In this document: positions 50,156 to 59,444 of the stretch, piece by piece
How the letters are laid out: the number at the start of each line of letters is the position of its first letter
How positions within the stretch are numbered: position 1 is the first letter of the stretch
From: Chloroflexaceae bacterium
GTDB taxonomy: Bacteria; Chloroflexota; Chloroflexia; Chloroflexales; Chloroflexaceae
Direction: 5' to 3'
Length of the DNA: 64,000 bases
Assembly (NCBI GenBank): GCA_012031225.1
Contig: JAAUTZ010000005.1
Coordinates: forward strand, 14,006-78,005
Notes under the pieces: generated by a model
Database searches by the model: none
Told to the model about the DNA's origin: nothing
Seen by the model: the letters and a program-made list of their open reading frames with translations, nothing else
Position numbers and translations under genes: made by a program

Positions 50156-51082
50156 TTAGCCGCCAAAGGCTTCGATAAAGCGTGGGATGGACGGGCCTAG
50201 CAACACCACGAAGATTGCCGGAAAGATCAGAAAGACCATCGGGATCAGCATCTTAACGGGGGCTTTCTGGGCTTCTTCTTCCGCCCGTTGCCGGCGCTTC
50301 ATCCGCATCTGATCCGATTGGAGGCGCAGGATCTTCGACATCGAGACACCGAGTTGATCGGCTTGGATGATTGCCGCCGTGAAGGTCTTCAGGTCTTCCA
50401 CGCCGTTGCGCTCACCGAGATCGCGGAGAGCTTCGCGGCGCGAACGCCCGAGCCGCACATCGGCGAGGACGCGCTTGAACTCCCGCGAGAGTTCGTTGTC
50501 GGATTTATCGGTGACCCGTTGCAGGGCAACATCGAAGCCTAGCCCAGCCTCAACACTGATCGTGAGCAGGTCGAGCGCATCAGGAAGCGCACGGGTGAGA
50601 GCTTTCTGGCGTTTCTTGATCTGGTTGCCGAGCCACATACCCGGCATCAGGTAGCCCAGAATCGTGCCGATCATGGTATACATCAGGGCATTCGTGGTGA
50701 AGCCCATCGTGCTGACGGTGATCAAGCCGAACAGGAAAAACAGCCCGATACTCAAGCCTAACCGCATCCCGCCGAACATCACTGGAGTGATCCCATAGGG
50801 GTTGCCCGCGAGTTGCAAGTTGAGGCGGATTTGCTCGGCGTTGCGCTGTGGGCTGAGCTTGCCGAATATATCCAGCACGTACTTCATGATCGGCATGAGG
50901 ACGCGCTCGGCAAAGGGCTTCTCTAGCTCAATCTCATCCAGTGACTTGACCGCTTCGGTGTAGGTATTCAGCCGCTGATCAATCGTTGCCGACTTCTGCG
51001 AGTTGAGTGCGTAGATGATGAGACCAACTGCTGCCCCTAGCAGGAGCAGCACGGCAATGATCAGGAAAAAGGTGGTTTCCAT
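50156..51082 (-). CDS. tadC: Tad pilus platform protein TadC
   Basis: A 308-residue type II secretion F (GspF)-domain membrane protein. It has an N-terminal helix, a cytoplasmic domain, helices near 104-140 (MFGGMRLGLSIGLFFLFGLITVS) and a C-terminal helix, with the typical GLGFDVALQRVTDK and IIQADQLGVSMSKILRLQSDQMRMKRRQRAEEEAQKAP block found in TadC. It forms the inner-membrane platform for the pilus with TadB. AGGGA precedes ATG 51082, and tadB ends 19 bases upstream. Confidence 0.92.
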   Translation of the reverse strand: METTFFLIIAVLLLLGAAVGLIIYALNSQKSATIDQRLNTYTEAVKSLDEIELEKPFAERVLMPIMKYVLDIFGKLSPQRNAEQIRLNLQLAGNPYGITPVMFGGMRLGLSIGLFFLFGLITVSTMGFTTNALMYTMIGTILGYLMPGMWLGNQIKKRQKALTRALPDALDLLTISVEAGLGFDVALQRVTDKSDNELSREFKRVLADVRLGRSRREALRDLGERNGVEDLKTFTAAIIQADQLGVSMSKILRLQSDQMRMKRRQRAEEEAQKAPVKMLIPMVFLIFPAIFVVLLGPSIPRFIEAFGG

Positions 51083-51101
51083 AGTATGTCCCTTGCTTGC
51101 G

Positions 51102-52088
51102 CTAGACTTCGATAGTCACGATCTTCATAATGGCCCAATAGCCAATCATCATCATCACAATCGCCGCCACAGGCATACAGCACCATGCTTCGGGCGGCAA
51201 GCCAAATGTGAATATCGGTGCCATATACTCTGGGTTGACGGCTTGGATGTAGCCGCCCAATCCAATTGGCAGCCCAACAATAATGTAGGCCGAGATGCGC
51301 CCCTGTGCAGTGAGGGTCTTAATTTCGCCCTGAATACGAACCCGCTCGCGGATCGTATGCCCAATCGAGTCAAGGATCTGGGCAAGGTTGCCACCGACCT
51401 CGTGCTGAATGTTGACGGCAGTGATCAGCAAATCAAGGTCTTCGGAGGGCACACGCCGCAGCAGGTTGGCAAGGGCTTCTTCGGTGCTGCGCCCAATCCC
51501 GACTTCCTGCACCAAGCGGCGGAACTCCTCAGCAGTGGGGGTGGGGGCTTCTTTCGACACAAGGTCAATCGTCTGCATAAAGCTGTAGCCACCACGCAGG
51601 GCATTGGCCATCATCGTGATCGTATCACCGAGCTGGTTGTTGAAGGCTTTGATGCGTGCCGATGCACGATTGCCCAAGTAGAAATCGGGCAGAAAGGAGA
51701 ACACGAATGCGCCCACCCCACCAGCGAGCAGGGCCGCTGCCGGACTTGCTGAACGAGCCAGAAACATGAGCACGAAAAAGCCCAAGATGCCCGCAACGAC
51801 CTTGATCGCAAAGAACTCGTACACCTTCATCTTCACATCAGCACGAGCGAGGTCGCGGGCATACTTCTCACCCGACTTGCTTTTTGAGACCCGCTTCTCA
51901 ACATCCTCCAGCATCTGCTGCGAACGCTTGCTGCGTTCATCAGATGCGGTGCTACCGATCACTTGGGACAGGCGTTCGTTGGATACGCCGCCACTCATTG
52001 AGCGGTAAACGAGCATGCCAACCACCCCGATCACAGCAACGAAGAAGATGCTGCCTATCAGGGGGAGCATTGGTGCAATTGTTTCCAT
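51102..52088 (-). CDS. tadB: Tad pilus platform protein TadB
   Basis: A 328-residue GspF-domain membrane protein, with helices at the N-terminus (IGSIFFVAVIGVVGMLVY), near 95-130 and at the C-terminus. The F-domain signature is seen in LGDTITMMANALRGGYSFMQTIDLVSKEAPTPTAEEFRRLVQEVGIGRS and LDLLITAVNIQHEVGGNLAQILDSIGHTIRERVRIQGEIK. TadB and TadC together form the platform. AAAGGGAA precedes ATG 52088. The preceding gene, cpaF, ends 72 bases upstream. Confidence 0.92.
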   Translation of the reverse strand: METIAPMLPLIGSIFFVAVIGVVGMLVYRSMSGGVSNERLSQVIGSTASDERSKRSQQMLEDVEKRVSKSKSGEKYARDLARADVKMKVYEFFAIKVVAGILGFFVLMFLARSASPAAALLAGGVGAFVFSFLPDFYLGNRASARIKAFNNQLGDTITMMANALRGGYSFMQTIDLVSKEAPTPTAEEFRRLVQEVGIGRSTEEALANLLRRVPSEDLDLLITAVNIQHEVGGNLAQILDSIGHTIRERVRIQGEIKTLTAQGRISAYIIVGLPIGLGGYIQAVNPEYMAPIFTFGLPPEAWCCMPVAAIVMMMIGYWAIMKIVTIEV

Positions 52089-52160
52089 AGGTGGTTCCCT
52101 TTCCTGATATTGATACGCGGGTGCATACCAGCCAAAGCTGCCTGCTGCCCCTTGCCATAC

Positions 52161-53600
52161 CTAGCCATACATTGAATCGCCACCGTAGCCAAAGATGCCG
52201 GGTGGGAGGAAGATGTTCATACTCTCGAACTTCTCGATGAAGCGCGGGCGGGCCCCGGTTGCTTTCAGGTTGCCGATGATCTTGCCTTTTTCATCCAAGC
52301 CCATCTGCTCAAAGACGAAAATATCTTGCAGCAGGGGGACATCGCCCTCCATGCCCTGTACTTCGGTAATCGCCGTGACTTTGCGGCTCCCGTCTTTGAG
52401 GCGGGCTTGCTGCACAAACACACTGACAGCAGAGACAATCTGCTCGCGGATGGCCCGTTGCGGCAGATCCATGCCGGCCATCATACACATCGTCTCGATC
52501 CGCCCTACCGCATCTTTTGGCGTGTTGGCGTGAACCGTCGTCATGGAGCCATCGTGACCGGTGTTCATGGCTTGGAGCATATCGAGTGTTTCGCCGCCAC
52601 GACACTCACCAACGATGATGCGCTCAGGACGCATACGCAAGCAGTTCATCACGAGATCGCGGATGGTGACTTCGCCGCGCCCTTCAACGTTGGGTGGGCG
52701 CGATTCAAGCCGGACAACGTGCGCCTGCGCCAGCTGCAACTCGGCGGCATTCTCGACCGTGATAATGCGCTCGTCTTCGGGAATAAAGTTCGATAGCACG
52801 TTGAGCAGCGTTGTTTTGCCAGAACCAGTCCCCCCAGCGACAACGATATTCAGGCGGGCTTCGACACACGCCTTCAGGAATTCGCCCATGTTCTCGTTCA
52901 TACTGCCAAAGCGTACAAGGTCTCTGATCGTCAACGTTTCTTTCTTAAATTTACGAATGGTGACGACTGGGCCTACCAGCGAGAGGGGCCGGATAACGGC
53001 ATTCACCCGGCTACCGTCCGGCAAGCGGGCATCCACCATCGGCGAGGATTCGTCAATGCGCCGCCCTAGTGGAGCCACAATGCGCTCGATCACCCGCATC
53101 ACCTGCTCATCATTCATAAAGGTAATGTCGCTCAAGGTCAGTTTGCCTTTGCGCTCGATGTAGATCTGCTTGGGCCCATTGACCATGATCTCGCTGATGT
53201 CGGGATCGGTGAGGAGCAGTTCGAGGGGGCCTAGCCCAAGCATGTCGTTCAGGATCGCATTGAAGATGTAGGTCCGTTCGGCGCGGCTGAGGACAATGTT
53301 CTCACTATCCAGCACGGTGGTGAAAATCTCTTCGAGTTGCCGCCGGATCCGGTTGACGACGGTTGGGTCGCGCAGATTAGCATTCGGATCCATATCATTC
53401 AGTAAGCGCATCTGCACCCGCTCCCGAATCTCCTTCAGGGCTTGGTCATCCGTTTTGCGTTGCTGGGCAGGCGCGGGAGCTGTGGCAGGGCGGGCGGATG
53501 CTTTCGCCTCATCCGCCATTTTGTCCAGCGTATTGGCAACCCGTTGGGCCGGTGGTGCAGCCCCTTCAGTCGTTGCATTGATGCGTTTCAAGAGCGACAT
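52161..53600 (-). CDS. cpaF: Tad pilus assembly ATPase CpaF/TadA
   Basis: A 479-residue type II/IV secretion ATPase. Walker A VVAGGTGSGKTTLLNVL is near residue 255; the acidic VENAAELQLAQAHVVRLESRPPN box and a His box HDGSMTTVHANTP follow. The N-terminal domain (about 55-180) shows LLTDPDISEIMVNGPKQIYIERKGK. These are the features of CpaF/TadA, the engine of Tad pilus assembly. AAGGAG lies 9-10 bases before ATG 53600. The ATPase is downstream of cpaE by 53 bases. Confidence 0.96.
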   Translation of the reverse strand: MSLLKRINATTEGAAPPAQRVANTLDKMADEAKASARPATAPAPAQQRKTDDQALKEIRERVQMRLLNDMDPNANLRDPTVVNRIRRQLEEIFTTVLDSENIVLSRAERTYIFNAILNDMLGLGPLELLLTDPDISEIMVNGPKQIYIERKGKLTLSDITFMNDEQVMRVIERIVAPLGRRIDESSPMVDARLPDGSRVNAVIRPLSLVGPVVTIRKFKKETLTIRDLVRFGSMNENMGEFLKACVEARLNIVVAGGTGSGKTTLLNVLSNFIPEDERIITVENAAELQLAQAHVVRLESRPPNVEGRGEVTIRDLVMNCLRMRPERIIVGECRGGETLDMLQAMNTGHDGSMTTVHANTPKDAVGRIETMCMMAGMDLPQRAIREQIVSAVSVFVQQARLKDGSRKVTAITEVQGMEGDVPLLQDIFVFEQMGLDEKGKIIGNLKATGARPRFIEKFESMNIFLPPGIFGYGGDSMYG

Positions 53601-53653
53601 AGGTATAGTTCTCCTTCCGTGATGAACACGTCCTCAGGTTCGGGCTACGCTAC

Positions 53654-54928
53654 TTACGTTTTGCGGAACAACCGCCCAAGCAAGCCCGCACTCTGAGCTG
53701 ACTCGGCAGGGCTTGCTGGCTCGCCGCCCTTCGCACTTTGCGCAGCGTGCGCGTCGGCTTGAGCGAGTTCGCGGGCCAGCCGATAAATATCGGCGGCGGC
53801 GCGGTGGTCACGCTTGCCGATGATGATCGGTACGCCTTGATTGATCGAGAGCGCAATCTCATAGGGCGCGTTGGCAATTTGCAAGGCGACTTTGTGCTGA
53901 ATGTTGTTCTCGATACTCTCAACCTTGATGCCCATGCGGTTGTCGGCTTTGTTCAGCACGAGCATCAGCTTTTCCGGTGGATACTGGAGCAACCCGGCGA
54001 CTTCGAGAAAGAGCTTGATGTTCTTGATGCAGGTCATCTCCAGCGTCATCAGCAGGACAATCCGCTCGGCTTTGTCCAAGATGGTCAGGGCCCGATCCTG
54101 AAACGACGAGGGCGTATCCACCACCACATAGTCGTACTCAAGCAGCAGGGCATCAAGGATTGTGCCAATGTGTTCGGCTGTCACCTGTTCGCCATCTTGC
54201 GGATTGGGCGGCGCAAGCAGCACCCGAATCTGCGAAGGGTGCGTGGCCAGCACATCGTTGAGCAGGTCGCGGTCTATGTCATTGACCCGCTCTGCTAGCT
54301 GGACAATGGTACGCTCGGACATCAGGTTGAGCATCACGCTCAGGTCGCCGAGCGTCAAGTTGCCGTCTACCAGAGCGACCTTCTTCTGGGTCATTGCGCG
54401 GAGGGCAATCGCCAGATTCGCCGCAATCACCGATGTGCCTACACCCCCTTTCGGGCTATAGACAGCAAAGAGTTTGCCGCGGGTCTGGGGGCTTGCATCA
54501 GCGTTGGCGGCACTGCTGCCAGATGCTACCATGCGCGGGCGGCTCTGCCCGCGCGTATAGACGTGGCGGATAGACTTGTACAGATCATCGGCAGACACGG
54601 GCTTGACAAGGAACTCGCGTGCGCCAGCCATCATTGCGCGGCGGAGGTAATCGGTCTCACCCTGCACGCTCATAATAATCACTTGGATCGCGGAATCGTG
54701 CTGCAAAATAGTTTCCGTTGCCGTGATGCCATCCATTTCGGGCATGTTAATGTCCATGAGGATCACGTCCGGCTGCTTGTCTTTCGCCTGTGCAACCGCT
54801 TCTAAGCCATTGTAGGCTTTGCCAATGACTTCGATGTCTTTCTCGAAGTACAGCAACTTCTCAAGGTTGTCGCAGGTATCTGCTATATCATCTACAATTA
54901 AGACGCGAATGGCACCACCCTCACTCAT
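53654..54928 (-). CDS. cpaE: CpaE/TadZ: receiver domain fused to a MinD-like ATPase
   Basis: A 424-residue protein with an N-terminal receiver domain (IRVLIVDDIADTCDNLEKLL, phospho-acceptor in PDVILMDINMPEMDG, conserved Lys in FLVKPVSADDLYKSIRHV) and a MinD-like ATPase domain with the deviant Walker A KGGVGTSVIAANLAIAL. TadZ/CpaE positions the pilus machine at its site. In most, the receiver is degenerate; here the acidic and Lys residues are intact, so true phosphorylation is possible. Start 54928 is chosen from the receiver start (AGGGGTAGGT precedes it); an in-frame codon stretch up to 55000 is not needed. Confidence 0.92.
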   Translation of the reverse strand: MSEGGAIRVLIVDDIADTCDNLEKLLYFEKDIEVIGKAYNGLEAVAQAKDKQPDVILMDINMPEMDGITATETILQHDSAIQVIIMSVQGETDYLRRAMMAGAREFLVKPVSADDLYKSIRHVYTRGQSRPRMVASGSSAANADASPQTRGKLFAVYSPKGGVGTSVIAANLAIALRAMTQKKVALVDGNLTLGDLSVMLNLMSERTIVQLAERVNDIDRDLLNDVLATHPSQIRVLLAPPNPQDGEQVTAEHIGTILDALLLEYDYVVVDTPSSFQDRALTILDKAERIVLLMTLEMTCIKNIKLFLEVAGLLQYPPEKLMLVLNKADNRMGIKVESIENNIQHKVALQIANAPYEIALSINQGVPIIIGKRDHRAAADIYRLARELAQADAHAAQSAKGGEPASPAESAQSAGLLGRLFRKT

Positions 54929-54977
54929 ACCTACCCCTTTAATTAAACGATTTCTGTGCTTGCGCTGCGCCGCGAGG

Positions 54978-55955
54978 CTATTGCTGCCCCGGCGACACAA
55001 TAATCAAGCGGTTGATACCCGGAAACGGCACACCATACTGATCGAATAGAATGTCTTCCGAGATACCCGTCGTATCCTCAATGTCAGTATCGCCTGCGCC
55101 ACGCAGAACCAATGCGATGCGTGCGATGTCACGATCTACTTCACTGATGCCGCGTGCATATTCGAGGATCTCTGCCTCTTGGTTGGTGACGGCAATGATC
55201 AGTACCCAGCGACCTTCGCGGAGGGTGCCTTCGGCACCTGTGGCTGAACTGTCCGCAATCGGTCGCCCCTGTGCATCCAGCGCGGGGGCTGTTTCAGGAG
55301 CCGCATCGCCGGGCGGGGGGGCTGTCGCTCCACCCTCTGCATCCACGCTTGTCGGAGCGGGGCGCAGTACCCGCAGCACTTGGGCATTTTGCACCAGTGT
55401 CTTGCTGGTGGGGTAGCGGAACTCGCGCCCATCTACGCTGTAGAAAAAGACCCGCGAAACAACGACATCGACAAAATCACCCGCATTCACTTGGTCGGCA
55501 ACCCCAGTTAAGCTATCCACCTGTACAGGATAGGCTTTGCGGCGCACGTCACCGTCTTCGGCAGGCGGGATCTGCTGCGACAAGCCCGGCTCGGTCAGTT
55601 GTGAACGCAGGATCGGCTGCCCACCGATCAGGGGCACCAGTGTGAGCTTGCCGCGCACGTCGCTGATTTGCTCGCTCGTAAAGAACTCATTCGGCTGCGC
55701 GTTGAACTCATTCTGCGAAATCTGTTGTGGCTCCAGCAGGGTTGCTGTATCGGTGATGACCGTGCCCACCGGAATATCTACCCGCGCCCCAATGACAGTG
55801 ACTGGAACCGGCGTAGGCACGGCATCCGCGACAGTCTCGGTTTGCCCACCGCCGCCGCCGCCGATTGAACCACTCAAGAAAAAGAATGCCCCGACTCCTG
55901 CCGCTGCGAGCAGCAGCACTACGATAAGTAGGGGAAGTACGACATTCCGCCGCAT
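54978..55955 (-). CDS. cpaB: Tad pilus assembly protein CpaB (RcpC-like)
   Basis: A 325-residue protein with one membrane anchor at the N-terminus (VVLPLLIVVLLLAAAGVGAFFFL). A SAF-type domain follows (VTVIGARVDIPVGTVITDTATLLEPQQI), then the CpaB/RcpC C-terminal domain with ADQVNAGDFVDVVVSR. A low-complexity insert (about residues 205-240) rich in Ala, Pro and Gly interrupts the second half. CpaB is thought to help pilus-channel assembly and may bind peptidoglycan or sugars. AAGGAAGG lies 9 bases before ATG 55955, and an extended -10 element is at 56015-56023. It is the first gene of the Tad transcript. Confidence 0.9.
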   Translation of the reverse strand: MRRNVVLPLLIVVLLLAAAGVGAFFFLSGSIGGGGGGQTETVADAVPTPVPVTVIGARVDIPVGTVITDTATLLEPQQISQNEFNAQPNEFFTSEQISDVRGKLTLVPLIGGQPILRSQLTEPGLSQQIPPAEDGDVRRKAYPVQVDSLTGVADQVNAGDFVDVVVSRVFFYSVDGREFRYPTSKTLVQNAQVLRVLRPAPTSVDAEGGATAPPPGDAAPETAPALDAQGRPIADSSATGAEGTLREGRWVLIIAVTNQEAEILEYARGISEVDRDIARIALVLRGAGDTDIEDTTGISEDILFDQYGVPFPGINRLIIVSPGQQ

Positions 55956-56014
55956 GGATCAATTTCCTTCCTTATCTGTGAGGACTCTAAGCCATGTGGC
56001 ATGCCCTCTCAGAT

Positions 56015-56023
56015 ATTATAGCA
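56015..56023 (-). promoter_or_regulatory. Extended -10 promoter for the Tad operon
   Basis: On the minus strand TGCTATAAT (56023-56015) matches the extended -10 consensus TGnTATAAT; the predicted start is near 56008, about 50 bases before cpaB. The -35 is weak. Confidence 0.6.
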
Positions 56024-56318
56024 CATCCACCTTGTCTGTAGCCGGCTTCTGTTAAGCCTTTTGTAGCAGCTATTGTGCCACAAGTATACGGTTTCGGCAA
56101 TAGGCAATTTTCGATCAGCCCTGCCGCGTGGCGGTTATTTGCGAGAATCACTTACACTTTCAGGTGTTACGTTGGTTTGAGGGGGTGCGCCACGTTGGTC
56201 ACGCCGACCCGTAGGATGGTGCAGTGGGGGTATATCTGCACCAGTGCGGTGCGTTGATATAGCATTATGCACATATCAACGCACCGCAACCAAAACAACT
56301 CTGTGTGTATGGCGTAGC
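56024..56318. other. Intergenic region between cpaB promoter and kelch gene
   Basis: No gene is supported. It contains the long hairpin at 56246-56287 described separately. Confidence 0.5.
56246..56287. repeat. 15-bp perfect inverted repeat
   Basis: GCGGTGCGTTGATAT (56246-56260) and ATATCAACGCACCGC (56273-56287) pair with a 12-base loop. It lies 31 bases beyond the stop of the kelch/Calx-beta gene. No T-run follows on either strand; it could terminate or protect transcript ends, or be part of a small mobile element. Confidence 0.6.
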
Positions 56319-59288
56319 TTATTCCAGAGCCACCCGCACGATCAACGGGAGATAGACGGTGGGGTTTGGTTCGGGTTCGTCATTATCCACGATGGTCAGG
56401 GTGATCGTGCGGTTGTTGCCATCCACTGTGTAAGGGGGCGGTGTGCCGCTGGGCGTGGTTAGGGCTACGGTGAGCGTGCGGTCACCATCTACCGCTTCGT
56501 TGTCCAGTGCATCCACCGTAATCTCGATCTCGCTTGCGCCCGCCGGAATGATGACGCGGTTGGTAACGGGGTTGATATTGCCTTGTGCGTCGAGCGTGAA
56601 GAGGTCGTAATCGGTGCCAGCCTGCGCCGTGCCCGTGAGGGTTAGGCTCACGGTGAGCGGGGTGACGACGCTGAGGGCTTCGCGGCTGATGCGGAGCGCG
56701 CTGGTGCTCGTGCCTTCGGTAATCACGCGGCTGCTGCCAAGCTCGATGGTGGGGCCTAGGGCAACTTCGGGCGGCTGGCGCGTGATCGTGAACGGATCGC
56801 TACAGGTGACGTTATTCGCCTCTGCTCCTTCGAGCGTCTCGGTCACATTTCCAAATTGGCGACGACTGGGCTGCACCGGATCGTTGTAGACTTCGGGCGT
56901 GATGAATGAGTCTACCGCGACGCAGATGCGGTATTCGCCCTCATCGAAAAGGGCATCGAAGTTGCCGATAGGCTCGTTGTCGCTGTGCCGCACCCACGCA
57001 CTAGTAGGCACAGCGCGGGTTTGGCGTGCATTCAAGCCGGGATCGTTCAGGGGCAGCACGGCGTAGGCGTGGCTGGTGAGGATGCCCGTGCTGTGGGTGT
57101 AGGTGGTGGTGCTGAGCGGCAAGGTAGGCGTGACCCATGTGCTATTGTAGCCCGTGCCAATGATGAACAGATCGAGGTAGACGGGGCGTTCACCGATTTC
57201 GGGTGAGGTGATCGCATCGGCTGCGGCATTCTCGGTGAGGTCTTCATCGGGGATGTAGAGGTTGAGGATGCGAGTAGTCAGCTGCCCGGTCTGGGTATTG
57301 TAGCTGAGTTGGTCAAGCTGGAGATCGGCACTACTATCACTGTCAATCGTGATGCCTAGCTCGCGTAGCTGCGGCGAGAGTTCATCGCTCTCAGTGGTAA
57401 GTTCGGCGCGATACTGGAAGCAGCGGGCGGTTGCTTGTTGCGCTTCGGGGACGGTGTAGTTGTTCAAGCCGTTGCGGGAGAAGAGCGAATTGTCTTCAAA
57501 CCCATCGGCAATAATCCAACTATCCTCAGTCCAATCGGCATCGGCACAGCTGCGGCTACTGGTGCGGTATTCAACGCGCACATCAGTCACTGCGCCACCG
57601 CGCTCCGCAAAGACATTCCAGCTAATGCCGACAATTTTGGGTGCGCCGAGTTCAATGTCTACCGGGCGCGAGACATACCAGCCACGGTTGACAAACGTGG
57701 GGTTGAGCAGGGTTTCACTGACTACGCGCTGCGAATAGACGGTACTCGATGCTAGCCTATCGTTCGGGGGAGATTGGGGCCCACCGAACCCGCCCATGAC
57801 ATAAATGATGGTGGAGCCGAATGATTGGAGGGTGAGCGATTGATGGAAGCTACGCGGTGCGTTGAACGAGCGTTCCTCTTCGTCCGGCACAAGAAAGGTC
57901 GTGCCCGGATCGCTCGGCCCACTACGGAAGCGGTGGATCGTCAGGTCATCTTCGAGGTAGGATGCAAGGATGTTGGTGGTTGGCGCATTGGCTACTTGCT
58001 CGCCGCCCGATAGAAAGAGGCTCCCGTTGTATTCAACGGCGGCGTGCCCGCGCAACGAGAAGGGCAAGTTGCCACCCAAGCCGGCATCGCCCCGCCACGC
58101 GATTGTGCCATTGGGCTGGACATCGGCTTGGAAGATTTCAGCCGAAGGCTCTGGGTCTCCTTGAGTAGGGAATTGGCGCACGCCGCCGAACAGCAGGATC
58201 GTCTGATCGGTGGGGGTTAGCACCGAGCTACTCTTTACAAGTGCAGCTTCGTACAAGCCACGATTCGCATCCGGATCGCTGCCCGGAATGTCTGTTAATT
58301 TTGTCCAACCCAAATCGCTATCGCTGATGCTTGTAGTTCTGGGCCGATACAGCCGCCCATCGCTGCCGATGCGAGCGTAATAAACTTCGCCTCGCGCACG
58401 AGTGCCGGATGGGTTGCGCTGTGCGAATCCTAGCCCGCCAAAGACATACAGGTAGGTAGTATCGTCAACTTTGAGCGTAGTAACGACGGGTTTGATTGTC
58501 CCAATTCGACCAGTTCCGGGGATCCGCATGTTGTTGTTTGTGCCATCGGATGTAATCCAGCGCAGGATGCGCCCGCCCGTGCCCGCCACGCCATCGGCGG
58601 CTCCTTCGACAACGGCAATGCGGACAGCATCGGATGAGTTTCTCGTTTCAAGTCCTATGCGCTCTTCGCCGCCGATCAGGTAGATGAAGTCGTTCCCAGT
58701 TGGGTTATCTACGGCGGCAATACCGAAGGAGTGCGTGCGCGAGATGACTGACCCTAACTCAACAGATGATGCGTTGGGTAGGTTCGGCTCAATGCGCCAG
58801 CCGGTGGTTTCTGTCGTTTCGATGGTGCGGATCAGTTCGGTGCCGCTAGGGATGCGCCCATCTGGGCCCGGCTGGAGGTTGACCGCCGCCGACCAGACGT
58901 TGGCAATTGGCTCAACGGTATTGCCATCCTCAGTGGGGCGTTCGCCGCCGAAGACGTAGATGCGGTTGCCAATCGAGACGGCCCCAAAGTTGCGGAGTTG
59001 TTCGGGGAGAATGAAGGCACTGCCTAACTCGCGCAGCTTGCCCACCTGTGCCAACTGGACTGTGCCATCAATCGTATCGAGGTTGGCATTGGGGGCTACG
59101 GTGCCGGGATCAACAAGGGCGGTGCGTTGGAATGTGCCCCGCGAGAAATCGCCGAGCGTGGTATCTATCGTGCGAATCACGGTGATGGCACTGGCGGGGG
59201 CCGGGCTGAGCAGGGCGGGCAATAGGCTGACGAGCAGCAGCATTCCTACAAGCAGAGCGGCGGGCAACAGCAGACGGTGCTTGGGCAT
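56319..59288 (-). CDS. Large secreted kelch/Calx-beta protein
   Basis: A 989-residue secreted protein with an N-terminal signal (LLLPAALLVGMLLLVSLLPALLSPAPASA). Six kelch-like blades are visible, each with a hydrophobic-GG pair: YVFGGERP, YLIGGEERIG, YVFGGLGF, LLFGGVRQF, FLSGGEQV and YVMGGFGG. A middle beta region contains FVNRGWYVSRPVDIELGAPKI. A Calx-beta domain lies near the C-terminus (about residues 860-965: SSRVITEGTSTSALRISREAL and QAGTDYDLF with VDALDNEAVDGDRTL). Calx-beta and kelch domains occur in surface adhesins and calcium-binding proteins. GGAG precedes ATG 59288. Its neighbours are a TadG-like VWA protein and the Tad operon. Confidence 0.85.
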   Translation of the reverse strand: MPKHRLLLPAALLVGMLLLVSLLPALLSPAPASAITVIRTIDTTLGDFSRGTFQRTALVDPGTVAPNANLDTIDGTVQLAQVGKLRELGSAFILPEQLRNFGAVSIGNRIYVFGGERPTEDGNTVEPIANVWSAAVNLQPGPDGRIPSGTELIRTIETTETTGWRIEPNLPNASSVELGSVISRTHSFGIAAVDNPTGNDFIYLIGGEERIGLETRNSSDAVRIAVVEGAADGVAGTGGRILRWITSDGTNNNMRIPGTGRIGTIKPVVTTLKVDDTTYLYVFGGLGFAQRNPSGTRARGEVYYARIGSDGRLYRPRTTSISDSDLGWTKLTDIPGSDPDANRGLYEAALVKSSSVLTPTDQTILLFGGVRQFPTQGDPEPSAEIFQADVQPNGTIAWRGDAGLGGNLPFSLRGHAAVEYNGSLFLSGGEQVANAPTTNILASYLEDDLTIHRFRSGPSDPGTTFLVPDEEERSFNAPRSFHQSLTLQSFGSTIIYVMGGFGGPQSPPNDRLASSTVYSQRVVSETLLNPTFVNRGWYVSRPVDIELGAPKIVGISWNVFAERGGAVTDVRVEYRTSSRSCADADWTEDSWIIADGFEDNSLFSRNGLNNYTVPEAQQATARCFQYRAELTTESDELSPQLRELGITIDSDSSADLQLDQLSYNTQTGQLTTRILNLYIPDEDLTENAAADAITSPEIGERPVYLDLFIIGTGYNSTWVTPTLPLSTTTYTHSTGILTSHAYAVLPLNDPGLNARQTRAVPTSAWVRHSDNEPIGNFDALFDEGEYRICVAVDSFITPEVYNDPVQPSRRQFGNVTETLEGAEANNVTCSDPFTITRQPPEVALGPTIELGSSRVITEGTSTSALRISREALSVVTPLTVSLTLTGTAQAGTDYDLFTLDAQGNINPVTNRVIIPAGASEIEITVDALDNEAVDGDRTLTVALTTPSGTPPPYTVDGNNRTITLTIVDNDEPEPNPTVYLPLIVRVALE

Positions 59289-59346
59289 GGCAGGTCTCCA
59301 CAATTACAAACGCAAGCAGCTCCAAAGCTGGCTTGACATGCGTAGT

Positions 59347-59427
59347 GCAGCAGGGACACCCTGCTGCTGCGTTCCATCTCGTAGGGCGGCAGACCCCGCA
59401 CACATCACCAATGGTGCGGGGTCTGCC
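59347..59427. repeat. Two strong hairpins between the VWA and kelch genes
   Basis: GCAGCAGGG/CCCTGCTGC (59347-59355, 59359-59367; 3-base loop) and GGCAGACCCCGCA/TGCGGGGTCTGCC (59388-59400, 59415-59427; 14-base loop) are perfect stems of 9 and 13 bp. They lie in the 156-base gap between two minus-strand genes that may be co-transcribed. No T-run follows. Confidence 0.6.
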
Positions 59428-59444
59428 CAAACGTCGTGCAATGC

